DNA from: Pseudomonas sp. HAR-UPW-AIA-41
GTDB lineage: Bacteria; Pseudomonadota; Gammaproteobacteria; Pseudomonadales; Pseudomonadaceae
Length of the DNA stretch: 64,000 nucleotides
Reading direction: 5' to 3'
NCBI RefSeq assembly: GCF_002304225.1
Contig: NZ_NSLB01000002.1
Coordinates: 496,001-560,000, forward strand
Shown piece after piece: positions 28,262 to 37,855 of this stretch. Under the pieces are notes generated by a model. It had not been told where the DNA came from and did no database searches. It saw only the letters and a list, made by a program, of their open reading frames with translations. The stretch's first letter is position 1. Each line of letters opens with the position of its first letter. The position numbers were made by a program, and so were the translations under genes.

Positions 28262-30898
28262 CTAGCCGGTATTGCGCAGCCCTGCCGCAATGCCCGCCAC
28301 CGAGACCAGCAACGCCTGCTCCAGCGACGCCGGCACAGTACCGGCGAAGGCTCTGGAACGGGCCAGCAGCTCGACTTGCAGCAGATGCAGCGGATCCAGA
28401 TAAGCATCACGCACACTGATCGATTCGCGCGTCTCCGGACTGTGCGAAAGCAGCTGCGACTGACCAGTCAGACCCAGCACCACAGCCACCGACTGCGACA
28501 ATAAGTCGCGAAGATGTTGCCCCAGCGGTCGCAGCTCATCACTCACCAGGCGCAGGTCGTATAGGCCGGCAATACCGGCGTCGGCCTTGGCCAGCACCAT
28601 CTCCAGCATATCGATGCGGGTACGGAAGAACGGCCAGTGCGCGCGCATCTCGCTCAGCAGCGCCTGCTCACCGCGGGCCAGCGCCTGCTGCAAGGCCGTT
28701 TCCCAACCCAGCCAGGCCGGCAGCATCAGGCGCGTCTGGGTCCAGGCGAAGATCCACGGAATAGCCCGCAGGCTATCCACGCCCCCCTCGCGGCGCTTGG
28801 CCGGCCGGCTGCCCAGCGGCAGACGACCCAGCTCCTGCTCGGGCGTGGCCTGACGGAAATACTCGACGAACTGCGGATGCTCACGCACCACCGCGCGGTA
28901 AGCCGCAACGCCATCGGCCGCCAGACGGTCCATGGCTTCGCGCCATGCGGGTTGGGGCGCCGGAGGCGGCAGCAGTGTCGCCTCCAGCACGGCCGCCAGG
29001 TACAGATTGAGGTTCTGCTCGGCCAGTGCCGGCAGGCCGAACTTGAAGCGAATCATCTCGCCCTGCTCGGTGGTGCGGAAGCGACCGGCCACCGAGCCCG
29101 GCGGCTGCGACAGAATCGCCGCATGGGCCGGCGCACCACCGCGACCGATAGAGCCGCCACGCCCGTGAAACAGCAGCAACTCGATGCCCTCGGCGGCGCA
29201 GATGGCCACCAGCCGCTCCTGCGCCCGGTACTGAGCCCAGGCGGCCGCCGTGGTACCGGCATCCTTGGCCGAATCGGAATAACCGATCATCACTTCCTGC
29301 GGCCCCTGCAGGCGGGCGCGATAGCCCGGCAATGCCAGCAGCTGCATCAGCGTCGGCGCAGCATTGTCCAGATCGGCCAGCGTCTCGAACAGCGGCACCA
29401 CCCGCAGCGAACGCTGCACGCCGGCCTCTTTCAGCAGCAGTTGTACCGCCAGCACATCGGAAGCGGCGCCCGCCATGGAGATCACGTAGGAACCGATGCT
29501 GGCCGCCGGCGCCTGCGCCACCACACGACAGGTCGCCAGCACTTCGGCGGTGTCCGCGGAGGGCCGATGGGTTGACGGCAACAGCGGCCGGCGGCTGTCC
29601 AGTTCGCGCTGGAGAAAAGCCACCCGGGTGGGCTCATCCCACTCGGTGTAATGTCCCAGCCCCAGATAGTCGGTGATTTCGTCCAGGGCCGCCGCATGCC
29701 GGCTGGAGTCCTGACGAATATCCAGACGCTGCAGAAACAGACCAAAGGTAGCCGCCCGGCGAATGGTATCGAGCAAATTGCCTTCGGCGATCACACCCAG
29801 ACCGCACTCATGCAGCGAGTGGTAACACAGCTCCAGCGGCTCCAGCAGTTCAAGATTGTCGACCAGCACCAGTGGCCCCGGTGCCACATCATGCTCCAGC
29901 GCCTGCTCGGCCCAGCGCCGGGTGGCACGCAGACGCTCGCGCAGCTGTTTTAGCACAAAGCGATAGGGCTCGGCAGACTCCTCGCTGAGCGCCCGCAACT
30001 CCTTGCTCGCTGCCTGCATCGAGAGATCAGCCGCCAGCTGTTCGATATCACGCAGATACAGATCGGCCGCCATCCAGCGCGCCAGCAGCAACACCTCGCG
30101 GGTCACCGTCGCCGTGACATTCGGATTGCCGTCGCGGTCACCACCCATCCAGCTGGCAAAACGTACCGGCGCGGCGGACAGGGGCAGGCGCAAGCCGGTG
30201 GCGGCCTGCAACTGCCCGTCTACATGGCGGAGAAAGTCTGGCAGCGCCTGCCACAGCGAATGCTCGATCACCGCAAAGCCCCACTTGGCTTCATCCACCG
30301 GTGTCGGTCGGCTGCGGCGAATCTCGTCGGTATGCCAAGCCTCGGCAATCAGCCGACGCAGGCGCTGCAGGAGCTGCTCGCGTTCATCGGGCAAAAGATC
30401 GGCGTGATCCTTGTCAGCCAGGGCGGCGGCAATGCCATCGTATTTCTGGATCAGCGTACGCCGCGCCACCTCGGTGGGATGGGCGGTCAGCACCAGCTCG
30501 ATATCCAGCCGGGCGAGCTGCCGGGCCAGGGCCTCAGCACTGTGCCCGCCCGTCAACAGGCGCTGCAGCAGCTCACCCAGCGCACGGTTCGGAAAGGGCA
30601 GCGGGTCCTGCGCACGGCGGCGGCGAATGCTGTGGTGCTGCTCGGCGATATTGGCCAGGTTGAGGAACTGACCGAAGGCCCGGGCCACCGGCAGCAGTTC
30701 GTCCTCTTCCAAATTGGCCAGACTGCTGTGCAGCTGCTCGCTGCCCTCGCTCGAACCACGCCGGGCAGCCTTGGCGCCCTTGCGGATGCGCTCGATTTCG
30801 GCCACGAACTCGGCGCCGAACTGGGTTGCAATGGCCTCACCGAGCAACTCGCCCAACAGGTGCACATCCTCGCGCAAGCGTGGATCGATTTCCGCCAT
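28262..30898 (-). CDS. ppc: Phosphoenolpyruvate carboxylase
   Basis: 878-residue anaplerotic enzyme that makes oxaloacetate from PEP and bicarbonate. Signature blocks are [13 protein letters not shown] (catalytic histidine), [22 protein letters not shown] and [12 protein letters not shown]; it ends in the universal NTG, in which the C-terminal residues contribute to allosteric inhibition in the E. coli enzyme. Length matches E. coli Ppc (883). It is upstream of adk on the same strand but 162 bases apart, and diverges from the small gene at 31038. Confidence 0.97.
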   Translation of the reverse strand: MAEIDPRLREDVHLLGELLGEAIATQFGAEFVAEIERIRKGAKAARRGSSEGSEQLHSSLANLEEDELLPVARAFGQFLNLANIAEQHHSIRRRRAQDPLPFPNRALGELLQRLLTGGHSAEALARQLARLDIELVLTAHPTEVARRTLIQKYDGIAAALADKDHADLLPDEREQLLQRLRRLIAEAWHTDEIRRSRPTPVDEAKWGFAVIEHSLWQALPDFLRHVDGQLQAATGLRLPLSAAPVRFASWMGGDRDGNPNVTATVTREVLLLARWMAADLYLRDIEQLAADLSMQAASKELRALSEESAEPYRFVLKQLRERLRATRRWAEQALEHDVAPGPLVLVDNLELLEPLELCYHSLHECGLGVIAEGNLLDTIRRAATFGLFLQRLDIRQDSSRHAAALDEITDYLGLGHYTEWDEPTRVAFLQRELDSRRPLLPSTHRPSADTAEVLATCRVVAQAPAASIGSYVISMAGAASDVLAVQLLLKEAGVQRSLRVVPLFETLADLDNAAPTLMQLLALPGYRARLQGPQEVMIGYSDSAKDAGTTAAAWAQYRAQERLVAICAAEGIELLLFHGRGGSIGRGGAPAHAAILSQPPGSVAGRFRTTEQGEMIRFKFGLPALAEQNLNLYLAAVLEATLLPPPAPQPAWREAMDRLAADGVAAYRAVVREHPQFVEYFRQATPEQELGRLPLGSRPAKRREGGVDSLRAIPWIFAWTQTRLMLPAWLGWETALQQALARGEQALLSEMRAHWPFFRTRIDMLEMVLAKADAGIAGLYDLRLVSDELRPLGQHLRDLLSQSVAVVLGLTGQSQLLSHSPETRESISVRDAYLDPLHLLQVELLARSRAFAGTVPASLEQALLVSVAGIAAGLRNTG

Positions 30899-31037
30899 GA
30901 GTCATCACCTCGCTGATAACGACAAGCCAGCACGCTGGTCAGTCCGCCCGCCTGCCGCCATAGGGCGAACTAGGCTGGTAATACAGCCCCGCGCAAACAA
31001 GCAGCCTGCGCTGAGAAAGGCCTGTATCGAGGTATAT

Positions 31038-31370
31038 ATGAAGATTCGCGAACTTGCCCGGCACTGGCAGAGCCATGCCACCGAACAACTGGCGCCCACA
31101 CGCTATCAGCTGCGTCTGGACCCGGAGGCCAGTGCGCGCCTGGCGGCACTGACGGAGATGTATCCGCTGCGCAGCGCCGAGGAGCTACTGGGCGAACTGG
31201 TGGGGGCGGCGCTGGAGGAACTGGCGGCGAGCTTCCCCTATGTCAAGGGCAGCCGGGTGATCGCCATCGACGAACAGGGCGATCCGCAATACGAGGACAT
31301 TGGCGCCACACCGCGCTTTCTCGCGCTGCCCCACAAGCACCGGCAGGCCATGCGCGAGAACGGCGGCTAA
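31038..31370 (+). CDS. Small hypothetical protein divergent from ppc
   Basis: 110 residues, soluble. A central helical part (LRLDPEASARLAALTEMYPLR, then SAEELLGELVGAALEELAAS) reads like a ribbon-helix-helix or pilin-assembly-type helper, but I cannot name a domain. The start at 31038 is set by GAGG 6 bases upstream; the frame is open further upstream (30714) over the ppc 5' end without biological support. From memory Pseudomonas genomes carry such a gene next to ppc. Confidence 0.72.
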   Translation: MKIRELARHWQSHATEQLAPTRYQLRLDPEASARLAALTEMYPLRSAEELLGELVGAALEELAASFPYVKGSRVIAIDEQGDPQYEDIGATPRFLALPHKHRQAMRENGG

Positions 31371-31374
31371 CGGC

Positions 31375-31704
31375 TCAGGGTTTGACCGCCTGCGGCACTT
31401 CCTGCCCGGCGCAACGCACGGCCTGCTTGCGGTTATCGACCAGCACGCCGGAAAGGCCCTTCTGCTCGGTATCAAACAGCACCAGTACGCCGTCGATGCA
31501 CTGGGCGACCTGCTTGGCCGGCTTCAGGGATAGTTTGTAGTCCTCACCCGGAATGCTCTTGAGCATGGTGAAGTCGGCCAGCAGCAGAGCATCCTCCTCC
31601 TTGGCGAAATGCACATAGCCGTAGTACCAGAGGGTCAGCACGGTCACCACAATGGTGCCCAGGCCGGTAAGGATCAGGGGAATAACATCGCGTTCTTGGC
31701 TCAT
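31375..31704 (-). CDS. Small single-span membrane protein
   Basis: 109 residues. One membrane helix (about 9-29, PLILTGLGTIVVTVLTLWYYGY) is followed by a soluble domain with two cysteines (C68 and C98 by count) that could pair if it faces the periplasm. No family recognised. It is convergent with the previous gene (4 bases apart) and 24 bases downstream of the lipoprotein hydrolase gene, probably in the same transcript. Confidence 0.7.
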   Translation of the reverse strand: MSQERDVIPLILTGLGTIVVTVLTLWYYGYVHFAKEEDALLLADFTMLKSIPGEDYKLSLKPAKQVAQCIDGVLVLFDTEQKGLSGVLVDNRKQAVRCAGQEVPQAVKP

Positions 31705-31728
31705 GGCGTTCTTACTGCATAAAGGTTT

Positions 31729-32610
31729 TCAGGGCTGGGGATTCTCGGGTGCGGGCGCTTCTGCCAGACGCCGCAAGCCAGTGAAACCGTGCGGGTCATC
31801 GAGAAAGCGCAGCAGCACTTCACGCCACACGGGCTCGTTGAAGGTCTGCACATGCTCACCACGGGTCGGCTGGAGCACCCGTGGCGGTGGCGCAGCCTGA
31901 TACAGCTGCACGCCGTTGGCAAGAGGCACCACCTGATCATCCAGGCTGTGGTAGATCAGTTTGGGCAACCCCTCAAGCTGCGGCATGGCCTGCAGGGCGC
32001 TGTCATCATCCGGCACCAGTGCGGCCAGCGGCGCCTGCAGCGGCCAGGTCAGCCAGCTGCCCGCCAGCATGTGCCGGGCCACGCCCCGGTAACTGGCCGG
32101 CACGCCATCGAGTACCAGCGCCTGAACCTGGGCCCGGCGCTGCGGATGCTCCGCCAGGTAGTGGCAGGCCAAAGCCCCGCCCAGACTCTGCCCGAGCACC
32201 ACCAGCGGCTTGCCCTGCACGTCCGGCGCCTTTTCAAGCCAGGCAAAAGCGGCCTCGATGTCCTCATACACCGCCGGCAGGTCTGGCTCGCCGGCGGACA
32301 GACCATAGCCGCGGTAATCCAGCAGCAGCACCTGGTAGCCCTGTTCCGGCAACCAGTAACTGCCCCCAAGGTGCCAGGCCAGATTGCCGCCATTGCCATG
32401 CAGGTGCAGCACGGTACCCTTCACCGGCACGCCGGCCTTGGCCGGCAGCCACCAGGCATGCAGGCGCGTACCGTCGGCAGCCGTCAGCGAGATATCGCGA
32501 TAGGCGAGGCCCGCCTTGGCCGGTGTGATGGGCAGGCCAGGCTGCGGGTAAAACAGCAGGCTGCTGCAGCCCTGCACCAGCAACAGAGCCGCCAGAAGCA
32601 GCGCACGCAT
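31729..32610 (-). CDS. Alpha/beta-hydrolase lipoprotein
   Basis: 293-residue precursor with a lipoprotein signal (LLLAALLLVQGCSS, lipid cysteine C15). The mature part is an alpha/beta hydrolase: oxyanion-type HGNGGN (71-76), nucleophile S142 in LGQSLGGA, aspartate in HSLDDQVVPL and a late histidine in GEHVQTF. Similar to the YfhR/BEM46-like envelope hydrolases; substrate unknown. Its start shares one base with the stop of the AIM24-family gene (TAATG), so the two are translationally coupled. Confidence 0.85.
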   Translation of the reverse strand: MRALLLAALLLVQGCSSLLFYPQPGLPITPAKAGLAYRDISLTAADGTRLHAWWLPAKAGVPVKGTVLHLHGNGGNLAWHLGGSYWLPEQGYQVLLLDYRGYGLSAGEPDLPAVYEDIEAAFAWLEKAPDVQGKPLVVLGQSLGGALACHYLAEHPQRRAQVQALVLDGVPASYRGVARHMLAGSWLTWPLQAPLAALVPDDDSALQAMPQLEGLPKLIYHSLDDQVVPLANGVQLYQAAPPPRVLQPTRGEHVQTFNEPVWREVLLRFLDDPHGFTGLRRLAEAPAPENPQP

Positions 32611-33356
32611 TACTGGCCGCCGGCGCGGACTTCCTCACGCGCCTTGACGGTAGCGTCGTAGATACGCTCGGCCAGACGGGAAAACGGCAGGCTCTGGATC
32701 CATACCGTGCCGGTGCCCTTGAGCGTGGCCAGAAGGATGCCCTCGCCGCCGAACAGCATGCTCTTGAGGCCACCGGCCAGGCCGATGTCGTAGTCGATGC
32801 CACTGGTGAAAGCCACCAGACAGCCGGTATCCAGACGAAGGGTCTCGTTGTTCAGTTCCTTGCGGATCACCGTGCCACCGGCATGCACAAAGGCCAGTCC
32901 GTCGCCTTCGAGTTTCTGCAGGATAAAACCCTCACCACCGAAGAAGCCGGCACCAATACGCTTGTTGAAACTGATGCCGATCTGCGTGCCATAGGCGGCG
33001 CAGAGAAACGCATCTTTCTGACAGATCAGCGAACCACCAACCTCGCTGAGCATGACCGGCACCACGCTGCCAGGATAGGGAGCGGCAAAACCGACCCGCG
33101 CACGCCCGGCACCGGCATTGCTGAAATGGGTCATGAACAGCGATTCACCGGTCATCAGGCGTTTGCCCATGCCCCATAGTTTGCCCAGTACCCCGCCCTC
33201 GGAACCGTCGCCCATACGCGCTTCGAAACGGATGCCCTCGGTCATGTAATTCATCACACCGGCCTCGGCGATCACCGTCTCGCCGGGGTCGAGGATGATT
33301 TCCACGGTCTGCGCCGATGCGCCGAGGATTTCGTAGTCGAGTTGATGGCTGGGCAT
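32610..33356 (-). CDS. AIM24 / TIGR00266 family protein
   Basis: 248-residue soluble beta-rich protein of the AIM24-like (TIGR00266) family. Visible family features are [28 protein letters not shown], and the glycine-rich repeats [14 protein letters not shown] and [15 protein letters not shown]. Bacterial members are poorly characterised; they are trimeric jelly-roll proteins. Coupled to the downstream hydrolase lipoprotein gene. A REP-like spacer separates it from the DUF1704 gene upstream. Confidence 0.85.
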   Translation of the reverse strand: MPSHQLDYEILGASAQTVEIILDPGETVIAEAGVMNYMTEGIRFEARMGDGSEGGVLGKLWGMGKRLMTGESLFMTHFSNAGAGRARVGFAAPYPGSVVPVMLSEVGGSLICQKDAFLCAAYGTQIGISFNKRIGAGFFGGEGFILQKLEGDGLAFVHAGGTVIRKELNNETLRLDTGCLVAFTSGIDYDIGLAGGLKSMLFGGEGILLATLKGTGTVWIQSLPFSRLAERIYDATVKAREEVRAGGQ

Positions 33357-33372
33357 GCTGGGCTCCTTGGCT

Positions 33373-33461
33373 GGCGGCGTTGGGCTTCGTCGCGGCGCGA
33401 CTCAACCCAACCTACGACTCGTTACAGGCCTGCAGGTTGCAGTAGAGCGCAGCGAAGCCCG
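33373..33461. repeat. REP-like intergenic inverted repeat
   Basis: GTTGGG (33379-33384) pairs with CCCAAC (33406-33411), and GGGCTTCG (33382-33389) pairs with CGAAGCCC (33453-33460). The GTTGGG...CCCAACCTACG layout is common among extragenic palindromes of Pseudomonas and relatives, as I recall. It fills most of the 112-base gap between two minus-strand genes. Confidence 0.5.
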
Positions 33462-33468
33462 ACCCGAG

Positions 33469-34758
33469 TCAGAGAATATTCGCGTAGTCCGCTTCGATGC
33501 GATCCAGGCTGAGGTGGTTGAGGAAGTTGGAGAAACACATCCAGGCCGACAGCGCGTTGAGGTCGCGAAACTGCGGCGGCAGGTACTTGGGTGGCGCCAC
33601 CAGCCCCTCGTCGACCAGCTGACGCAGGGTGCGCATGTCTTCCAGGGTGGTCTTGCCGCAGAACAGCAGGGGGATCTGCTCCAGCTTGCCCTTGCGCACC
33701 GCCAGCTGGATGTAGTTGTAGATCAGGATGAAGCCCTTGAGGTAGGACAGGTCCTTGGTGAAGGGCAGCCCGTTCGGCAACGAACCACGGAAGGCACGGC
33801 TGGCGTTGCTGTAGCTGTCCTCAAGGGTGAAGCCCTGCTCGCGGTAGAACTCGTACACCTGCAGGAAATCGGCGCCCTCCTCGGCCATATGGATGGCACG
33901 GGTGCGGTTGGTCAGCTTGCGCAGGCGGGTCGGGTAGGAGGCAAAGGCAATCACCTCCATCAGGATCGCCAGCCCCTCCTGGGTAACGGTTGACGAGGGC
34001 GGCCCCTTGGCCAGAAAGGTACAGATCGGCTGATTCAGTCCGTTGAGCGTGGTACCAACATGCACCAGACCTTCATGCACTTCCAGCGCGCGCACGTCCC
34101 GCTCATTGAACATAGCGTCCTGGCGGATCTTGATGTAGTCGGCGCCGGCCGCCGCATCCGCCACGATGCCGTCGGACGGGAACACGCGCACAGTCTCGTC
34201 ACCGAACACTCCGGCCAGCCGCGCCTGCAGCAATTCGACGGCCTGCGGTGCAGTGAGAGTCTTGGCTTCATCCTTGAGGTCGCCGCGGTTGGCGATGTTG
34301 TTCAGGTAGTCCGATAGCATCAGGCCCAGATCAGCCAGGGTCGGATCACCGGCATGGAAGGCATCCGAGGCCGCGCCGTAAAGCTCCTGAGAGATCAGGC
34401 CGAAATCCTCGGTGCCGCGTGCCTCGAGCATGCGGATCACCATGCGGTATTCCTTGCACATGCGCCGCATGATCTGCCCGACCGGGTTGAACTGACCGAG
34501 CTGGCGGGTGATATCGCGCTCGATATTCTGGAATTCCAGCTTCTTCGCGGCCGAATCGAAGGCCAGCGGCCGGCCTTCGTAATAGGCACGGTCGACCACC
34601 GGCATCTTCCGTCCCTTGCCACGGATGAAGGCCTGACGCACACCGTCATCCCACTTGATCGCATCCAGCACGCGGATTGGCGTCTGCGCGGCGACGATAC
34701 GGTCGGACAGGGCGCGAATGATCTGGTGATAATCCTCGCTGGTCTTGCGCCGGGTCAT
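33469..34758 (-). CDS. QEGLA-motif (DUF1704/TIGR02421) protein
   Basis: 429 residues. Contains the name-giving QEGLA (in SSTVTQEGLAILMEV) and an HExxxH-like HEGLVHVGTTLNG, which together suggest a metallopeptidase-like site; the family is labelled 'flavohemoglobin expression-modulating' in annotation databases, and its true activity is unsettled. I chose ATG 34758 (MTRRKTSEDYH), which leaves a 7-base gap after the upstream lipoprotein gene; the longer frame to 34827 overlaps that gene. Probably co-transcribed with the lipoprotein. Confidence 0.83.
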   Translation of the reverse strand: MTRRKTSEDYHQIIRALSDRIVAAQTPIRVLDAIKWDDGVRQAFIRGKGRKMPVVDRAYYEGRPLAFDSAAKKLEFQNIERDITRQLGQFNPVGQIMRRMCKEYRMVIRMLEARGTEDFGLISQELYGAASDAFHAGDPTLADLGLMLSDYLNNIANRGDLKDEAKTLTAPQAVELLQARLAGVFGDETVRVFPSDGIVADAAAGADYIKIRQDAMFNERDVRALEVHEGLVHVGTTLNGLNQPICTFLAKGPPSSTVTQEGLAILMEVIAFASYPTRLRKLTNRTRAIHMAEEGADFLQVYEFYREQGFTLEDSYSNASRAFRGSLPNGLPFTKDLSYLKGFILIYNYIQLAVRKGKLEQIPLLFCGKTTLEDMRTLRQLVDEGLVAPPKYLPPQFRDLNALSAWMCFSNFLNHLSLDRIEADYANIL

Positions 34759-34765
34759 CGCAGCC

Positions 34766-35317
34766 TCACTCGCCGGCGCGCTGGTAGCGCGCCACTTCGA
34801 CGAATACGTCGGAATTGGCCGGGTCATCCAGGTAGCCCAACACCTGCTCCAGCGAGCTGTTGATCAGCGCGCCGTCACCGTGCGGGGTGTCCACCACTTC
34901 GCCCTGCAGACCACCGGCCTCCAGTTCCTGCAGAATGCGGTCGACATCGAGGTTGTACAGCACCAGCTCGCCGTCTTTGGTCAGCTCGAAGCCCGCGATG
35001 GCAAAATTGCCGCCCAGCACCTTGGGCAGGCCGGCCGAGAGGTACCAACGACGCCCGTGATGGACAACAGTAAAGCCATACTCCTCATGGCTCTTGAGGT
35101 TTTCCGGGCTGCCGACATAGGCCAGCGCCTTGTACTGATTGTTGCCGGCGCGGGTGATATCGAGGAACAGCTGATCGCCCCACTCATCGGTGCGCGTCCA
35201 CTCACCCAACAGCGGAATGGGCGCGGCCTCATTCGGCGGAATGGGGTCCTTGAAGCTGACCAGGCAACCACTCAGCAGCAGGAAGGACAAGGCGACCAGT
35301 ACACGCCAGACTTTCAT
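34766..35317 (-). CDS. Hypothetical lipoprotein
   Basis: 183-residue precursor. Signal MKVWRVLVALSFLLL and lipobox LSGC put the lipid cysteine at about residue 18. The mature domain (LLGEWTRTDEWGDQLFLDI, then YLSAGLPKVLGGNFAIAGFEL) looks like a small beta-rich periplasmic fold; no function known. ATG 35317 starts the signal peptide, with GGAGAG upstream; the open frame to 35380 is not signal-like. First gene of a probable pair with the QEGLA gene. Confidence 0.82.
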   Translation of the reverse strand: MKVWRVLVALSFLLLSGCLVSFKDPIPPNEAAPIPLLGEWTRTDEWGDQLFLDITRAGNNQYKALAYVGSPENLKSHEEYGFTVVHHGRRWYLSAGLPKVLGGNFAIAGFELTKDGELVLYNLDVDRILQELEAGGLQGEVVDTPHGDGALINSSLEQVLGYLDDPANSDVFVEVARYQRAGE

Positions 35318-35419
35318 TACGCTCTCCTTGTGATGAAAGCCGTCAGGCGCCTGTGAGCCCGACAGCAGAAAACCGCACACCCTAGTCTGGACATGTAACA
35401 GAATTATGTCAGATCGCCA

Positions 35420-36139
35420 TCAAAGCCCCATGGCCAGGTACAGATAACGGCGCAGTTGCATGCGCATGGCAGCCACATCCAGCTGCTCCACGCCATCCAG
35501 CAGTCCCTGATATTCCATCTGCAGAATCAATGCCGTCAACAGTGTGGCATCACCCTCGGGCTCCACCGAGCCCAGCACCGAGAAAAAGTGCGCGGCCCCC
35601 TGGGAAAGAATCTGCCGGTGCGCAAGAGCCAGTTCGCGCAGACCGGGATTGAGCAGGGCCTCCTGACGGAAGGCCTGCTCGGCCAGCAGTTGCTCGCGGT
35701 TGTCCTGCAGCTGGCGCTGAACATAGAGGATGGCCAGCTCGACCATCTCATCGGTCACCGCCCGGCGCTCCTTGACATCACGTTTGAGGCGCTCGGCCAT
35801 GCGCTGCAGCTCTTCCTCCATGCTGCCCCAGAACCTGGCCTGCCCTTCGGCACTGCGTTCGACGAAAAGCGCGAAGGCGTCGGTGATCAGGTCATTAATG
35901 TCCTTGAAGTAATAGGTGGTGGCAGACAGCGGCACATCCGCTTCGGCCGCCACCGCCCGGTGCCGCACGGCACGCACGCCGTCGCGCACGATCAGGCGCA
36001 GGGCGGCTTCGAGAATATTCTGACGGCGCAGTTCACTGCCCTGCCGGCTGGCCTTACGGCCCTGATACTGGACACTCTCGGCAACCGCACTGGCTACCTG
36101 GGCGGCCGTCTCGGGTTGATTCATGGACTTGGGAGACAC
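35420..36139 (-). CDS. TetR-family transcriptional regulator
   Basis: 239 residues. TetR DNA-binding domain at about 36-85 (ILEAALRLIVRDGVRAVRHRAVAAEADVPLSATTYYF, read in parts), with a long basic N-terminal arm and a helical effector domain. GTG 36139 is preferred because GAGG lies just upstream; ATG 36124 is an alternative. It is transcribed separately from lysS (terminator at 36241-36260). Targets unknown; the lipoprotein gene downstream is 102 bases away on the same strand. Confidence 0.87.
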   Translation of the reverse strand: MSPKSMNQPETAAQVASAVAESVQYQGRKASRQGSELRRQNILEAALRLIVRDGVRAVRHRAVAAEADVPLSATTYYFKDINDLITDAFALFVERSAEGQARFWGSMEEELQRMAERLKRDVKERRAVTDEMVELAILYVQRQLQDNREQLLAEQAFRQEALLNPGLRELALAHRQILSQGAAHFFSVLGSVEPEGDATLLTALILQMEYQGLLDGVEQLDVAAMRMQLRRYLYLAMGL

Positions 36140-36240
36140 GGGAACCTCATTTGTACATCAGTGCTAAAAGCACCGCTTGTATCTCAAACCTAGCAAACAG
36201 TGACACTGGCGCTATGTAAGCTCACATTTCCGGCAAGAAA

Positions 36241-36260
36241 AAGCCGCCCGAAGGCGGCTT
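36241..36260 (-). terminator. Terminator after lysS
   Basis: On the minus strand, 8-bp stem AAGCCGCC / GGCGGCTT closed by a UUCG tetraloop and followed by TTTC, 15 bases past the lysS stop. Confidence 0.88.
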
Positions 36261-36274
36261 CTGCATCAGTCGAT

Positions 36275-37777
36275 TCAGACTTCCGGGCGCATGTGCGGGA
36301 ACAGAATCACGTCGCGGATCGACGGCGAATTGGTCAGCAGCATGACCAGACGGTCGATACCGATGCCCTCACCGGCGGTTGGCGGCATGCCGTATTCCAG
36401 GGCCCGCACGAAGTCGGCATCAAAATGCATGGCTTCGTCGTCGCCGGCATCCTTGTCAGCCACCTGGGCATGGAAGCGTTCGGCCTGGTCTTCGGCATCG
36501 TTGAGCTCGGAGTAGGCGTTGGCAATTTCGCGACCGCCGATGAACAGCTCGAAACGATCGGTGACGTTCGGGTTCTTGTCGTTACGACGCGCCAGCGGCG
36601 ACACCTCGAAGGGGTACTCGGTAATGAAGTGCGGCTGCTCCAGCTTGTGCTCGACCAGTTCCTCGAAAATCATCACCTGCAGCTTGCCCAGGCCCTCATG
36701 GCCAAGCAGCTTGGCACCGGCCTTCTTGGCGATGGCACGGGCCTTCTCGACATCGTTGAGGTCTTCGGCGGTGATGTCCGGGTTGTACTTGAGGATCGAG
36801 TCGAACACCGACAGACGCGCAAAAGGCTCGCCGAAGTGGAACACCTTGTCGCCATAGGGCACATCGGTGGTGCCCAGCACGGCCTGAGCCAGTTCGCGGA
36901 ACAGCTCCTCGGTCAGGTCCATGTTGTCTTCGTAATCGGCATACGCCTGGTAGAACTCGAGCATGGTGAACTCGGGGTTGTGCCGGGTCGACACGCCCTC
37001 GTTACGGAAGTTGCGGTTGATCTCGAAGACACGCTCGAAACCACCGACCACAAGACGCTTGAGGTACAGCTCCGGGGCAATACGCAGGAACATCGGCATG
37101 TCCAGCGCGTTGTGGTGGGTCTCGAACGGCTTGGCCGCGGCACCACCCGGAATGGTCTGCAGCATCGGCGTTTCCACTTCGAGGAAATCACGCTCGCGGA
37201 GGAACTGACGAATATGGGCGATCACCTGGGAACGCACGCGGAAGGTCTCGCGCACCTCCTCGTTCATGATCAGGTCGACATAGCGCTGACGGTAGCGCTG
37301 CTCGGTATCGGTCAGGCCGTGGAACTTGTCCGGCAGCGGGCGCAGCGACTTGGTCAGCAGGCGCACGTTGGTCATTTCCACGTACAGATCGCCCTTGCCG
37401 GAACGGGCCAGGGTGCCTTCGGCGGCGAGGATATCGCCCAGGTCCCAGGTTTTCACCGCTTCCAGCGTCTCGGCCGGCAGGGTCTTGCGGTTGACGTAGA
37501 CCTGAATGCGACCGGTCATGTCCTGCAGGACCATGAACGCGCCGCGGTTGAGCATCAGGCGACCGGCAACCTTGACCGGAATGGCTGCAGCTTCCAGCTC
37601 TTCCTTGGTCTTGTCGGCGTAGGTCTTCTGCAGGTCGGCGCAGTAGTTGTCACGACGGAAGTCATTGGGGAAGGCATTGCCCTGCTCGCGCACGGCGGCA
37701 AGTTTTTCCTTGCGCTGGGCAATCAGCTTGTTCTCTTCCTCGTGGATCGCGTGCTCGTTCAGCGGTTGTTCGCTCAT
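36275..37777 (-). CDS. lysS: Lysyl-tRNA synthetase (class II)
   Basis: 500-residue class IIb synthetase. It has an N-terminal OB fold for the anticodon ([20 protein letters not shown]) and the class II motifs: [23 protein letters not shown] (motif 1), [20 protein letters not shown] (motif 2) and [11 protein letters not shown] (motif 3). Length matches E. coli LysS (505). It lies 78 bases downstream of prfB on the same strand, the prfB-lysS order known from E. coli, so they are probably co-transcribed. Confidence 0.97.
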   Translation of the reverse strand: MSEQPLNEHAIHEEENKLIAQRKEKLAAVREQGNAFPNDFRRDNYCADLQKTYADKTKEELEAAAIPVKVAGRLMLNRGAFMVLQDMTGRIQVYVNRKTLPAETLEAVKTWDLGDILAAEGTLARSGKGDLYVEMTNVRLLTKSLRPLPDKFHGLTDTEQRYRQRYVDLIMNEEVRETFRVRSQVIAHIRQFLRERDFLEVETPMLQTIPGGAAAKPFETHHNALDMPMFLRIAPELYLKRLVVGGFERVFEINRNFRNEGVSTRHNPEFTMLEFYQAYADYEDNMDLTEELFRELAQAVLGTTDVPYGDKVFHFGEPFARLSVFDSILKYNPDITAEDLNDVEKARAIAKKAGAKLLGHEGLGKLQVMIFEELVEHKLEQPHFITEYPFEVSPLARRNDKNPNVTDRFELFIGGREIANAYSELNDAEDQAERFHAQVADKDAGDDEAMHFDADFVRALEYGMPPTAGEGIGIDRLVMLLTNSPSIRDVILFPHMRPEV

Positions 37778-37855
37778 GGTGGTCTATCTGCCTGGCGTCA
37801 AAATCAGAAAGGTTACTGGCGGCAGCGGGTCAGTGCCCACCACCGCGTGTGCGTA

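Noticed and set aside
33355..33993. 212-codon plus-strand frame over the QEGLA gene
   Set aside because: Antisense shadow that begins in the REP-like spacer; no domain.
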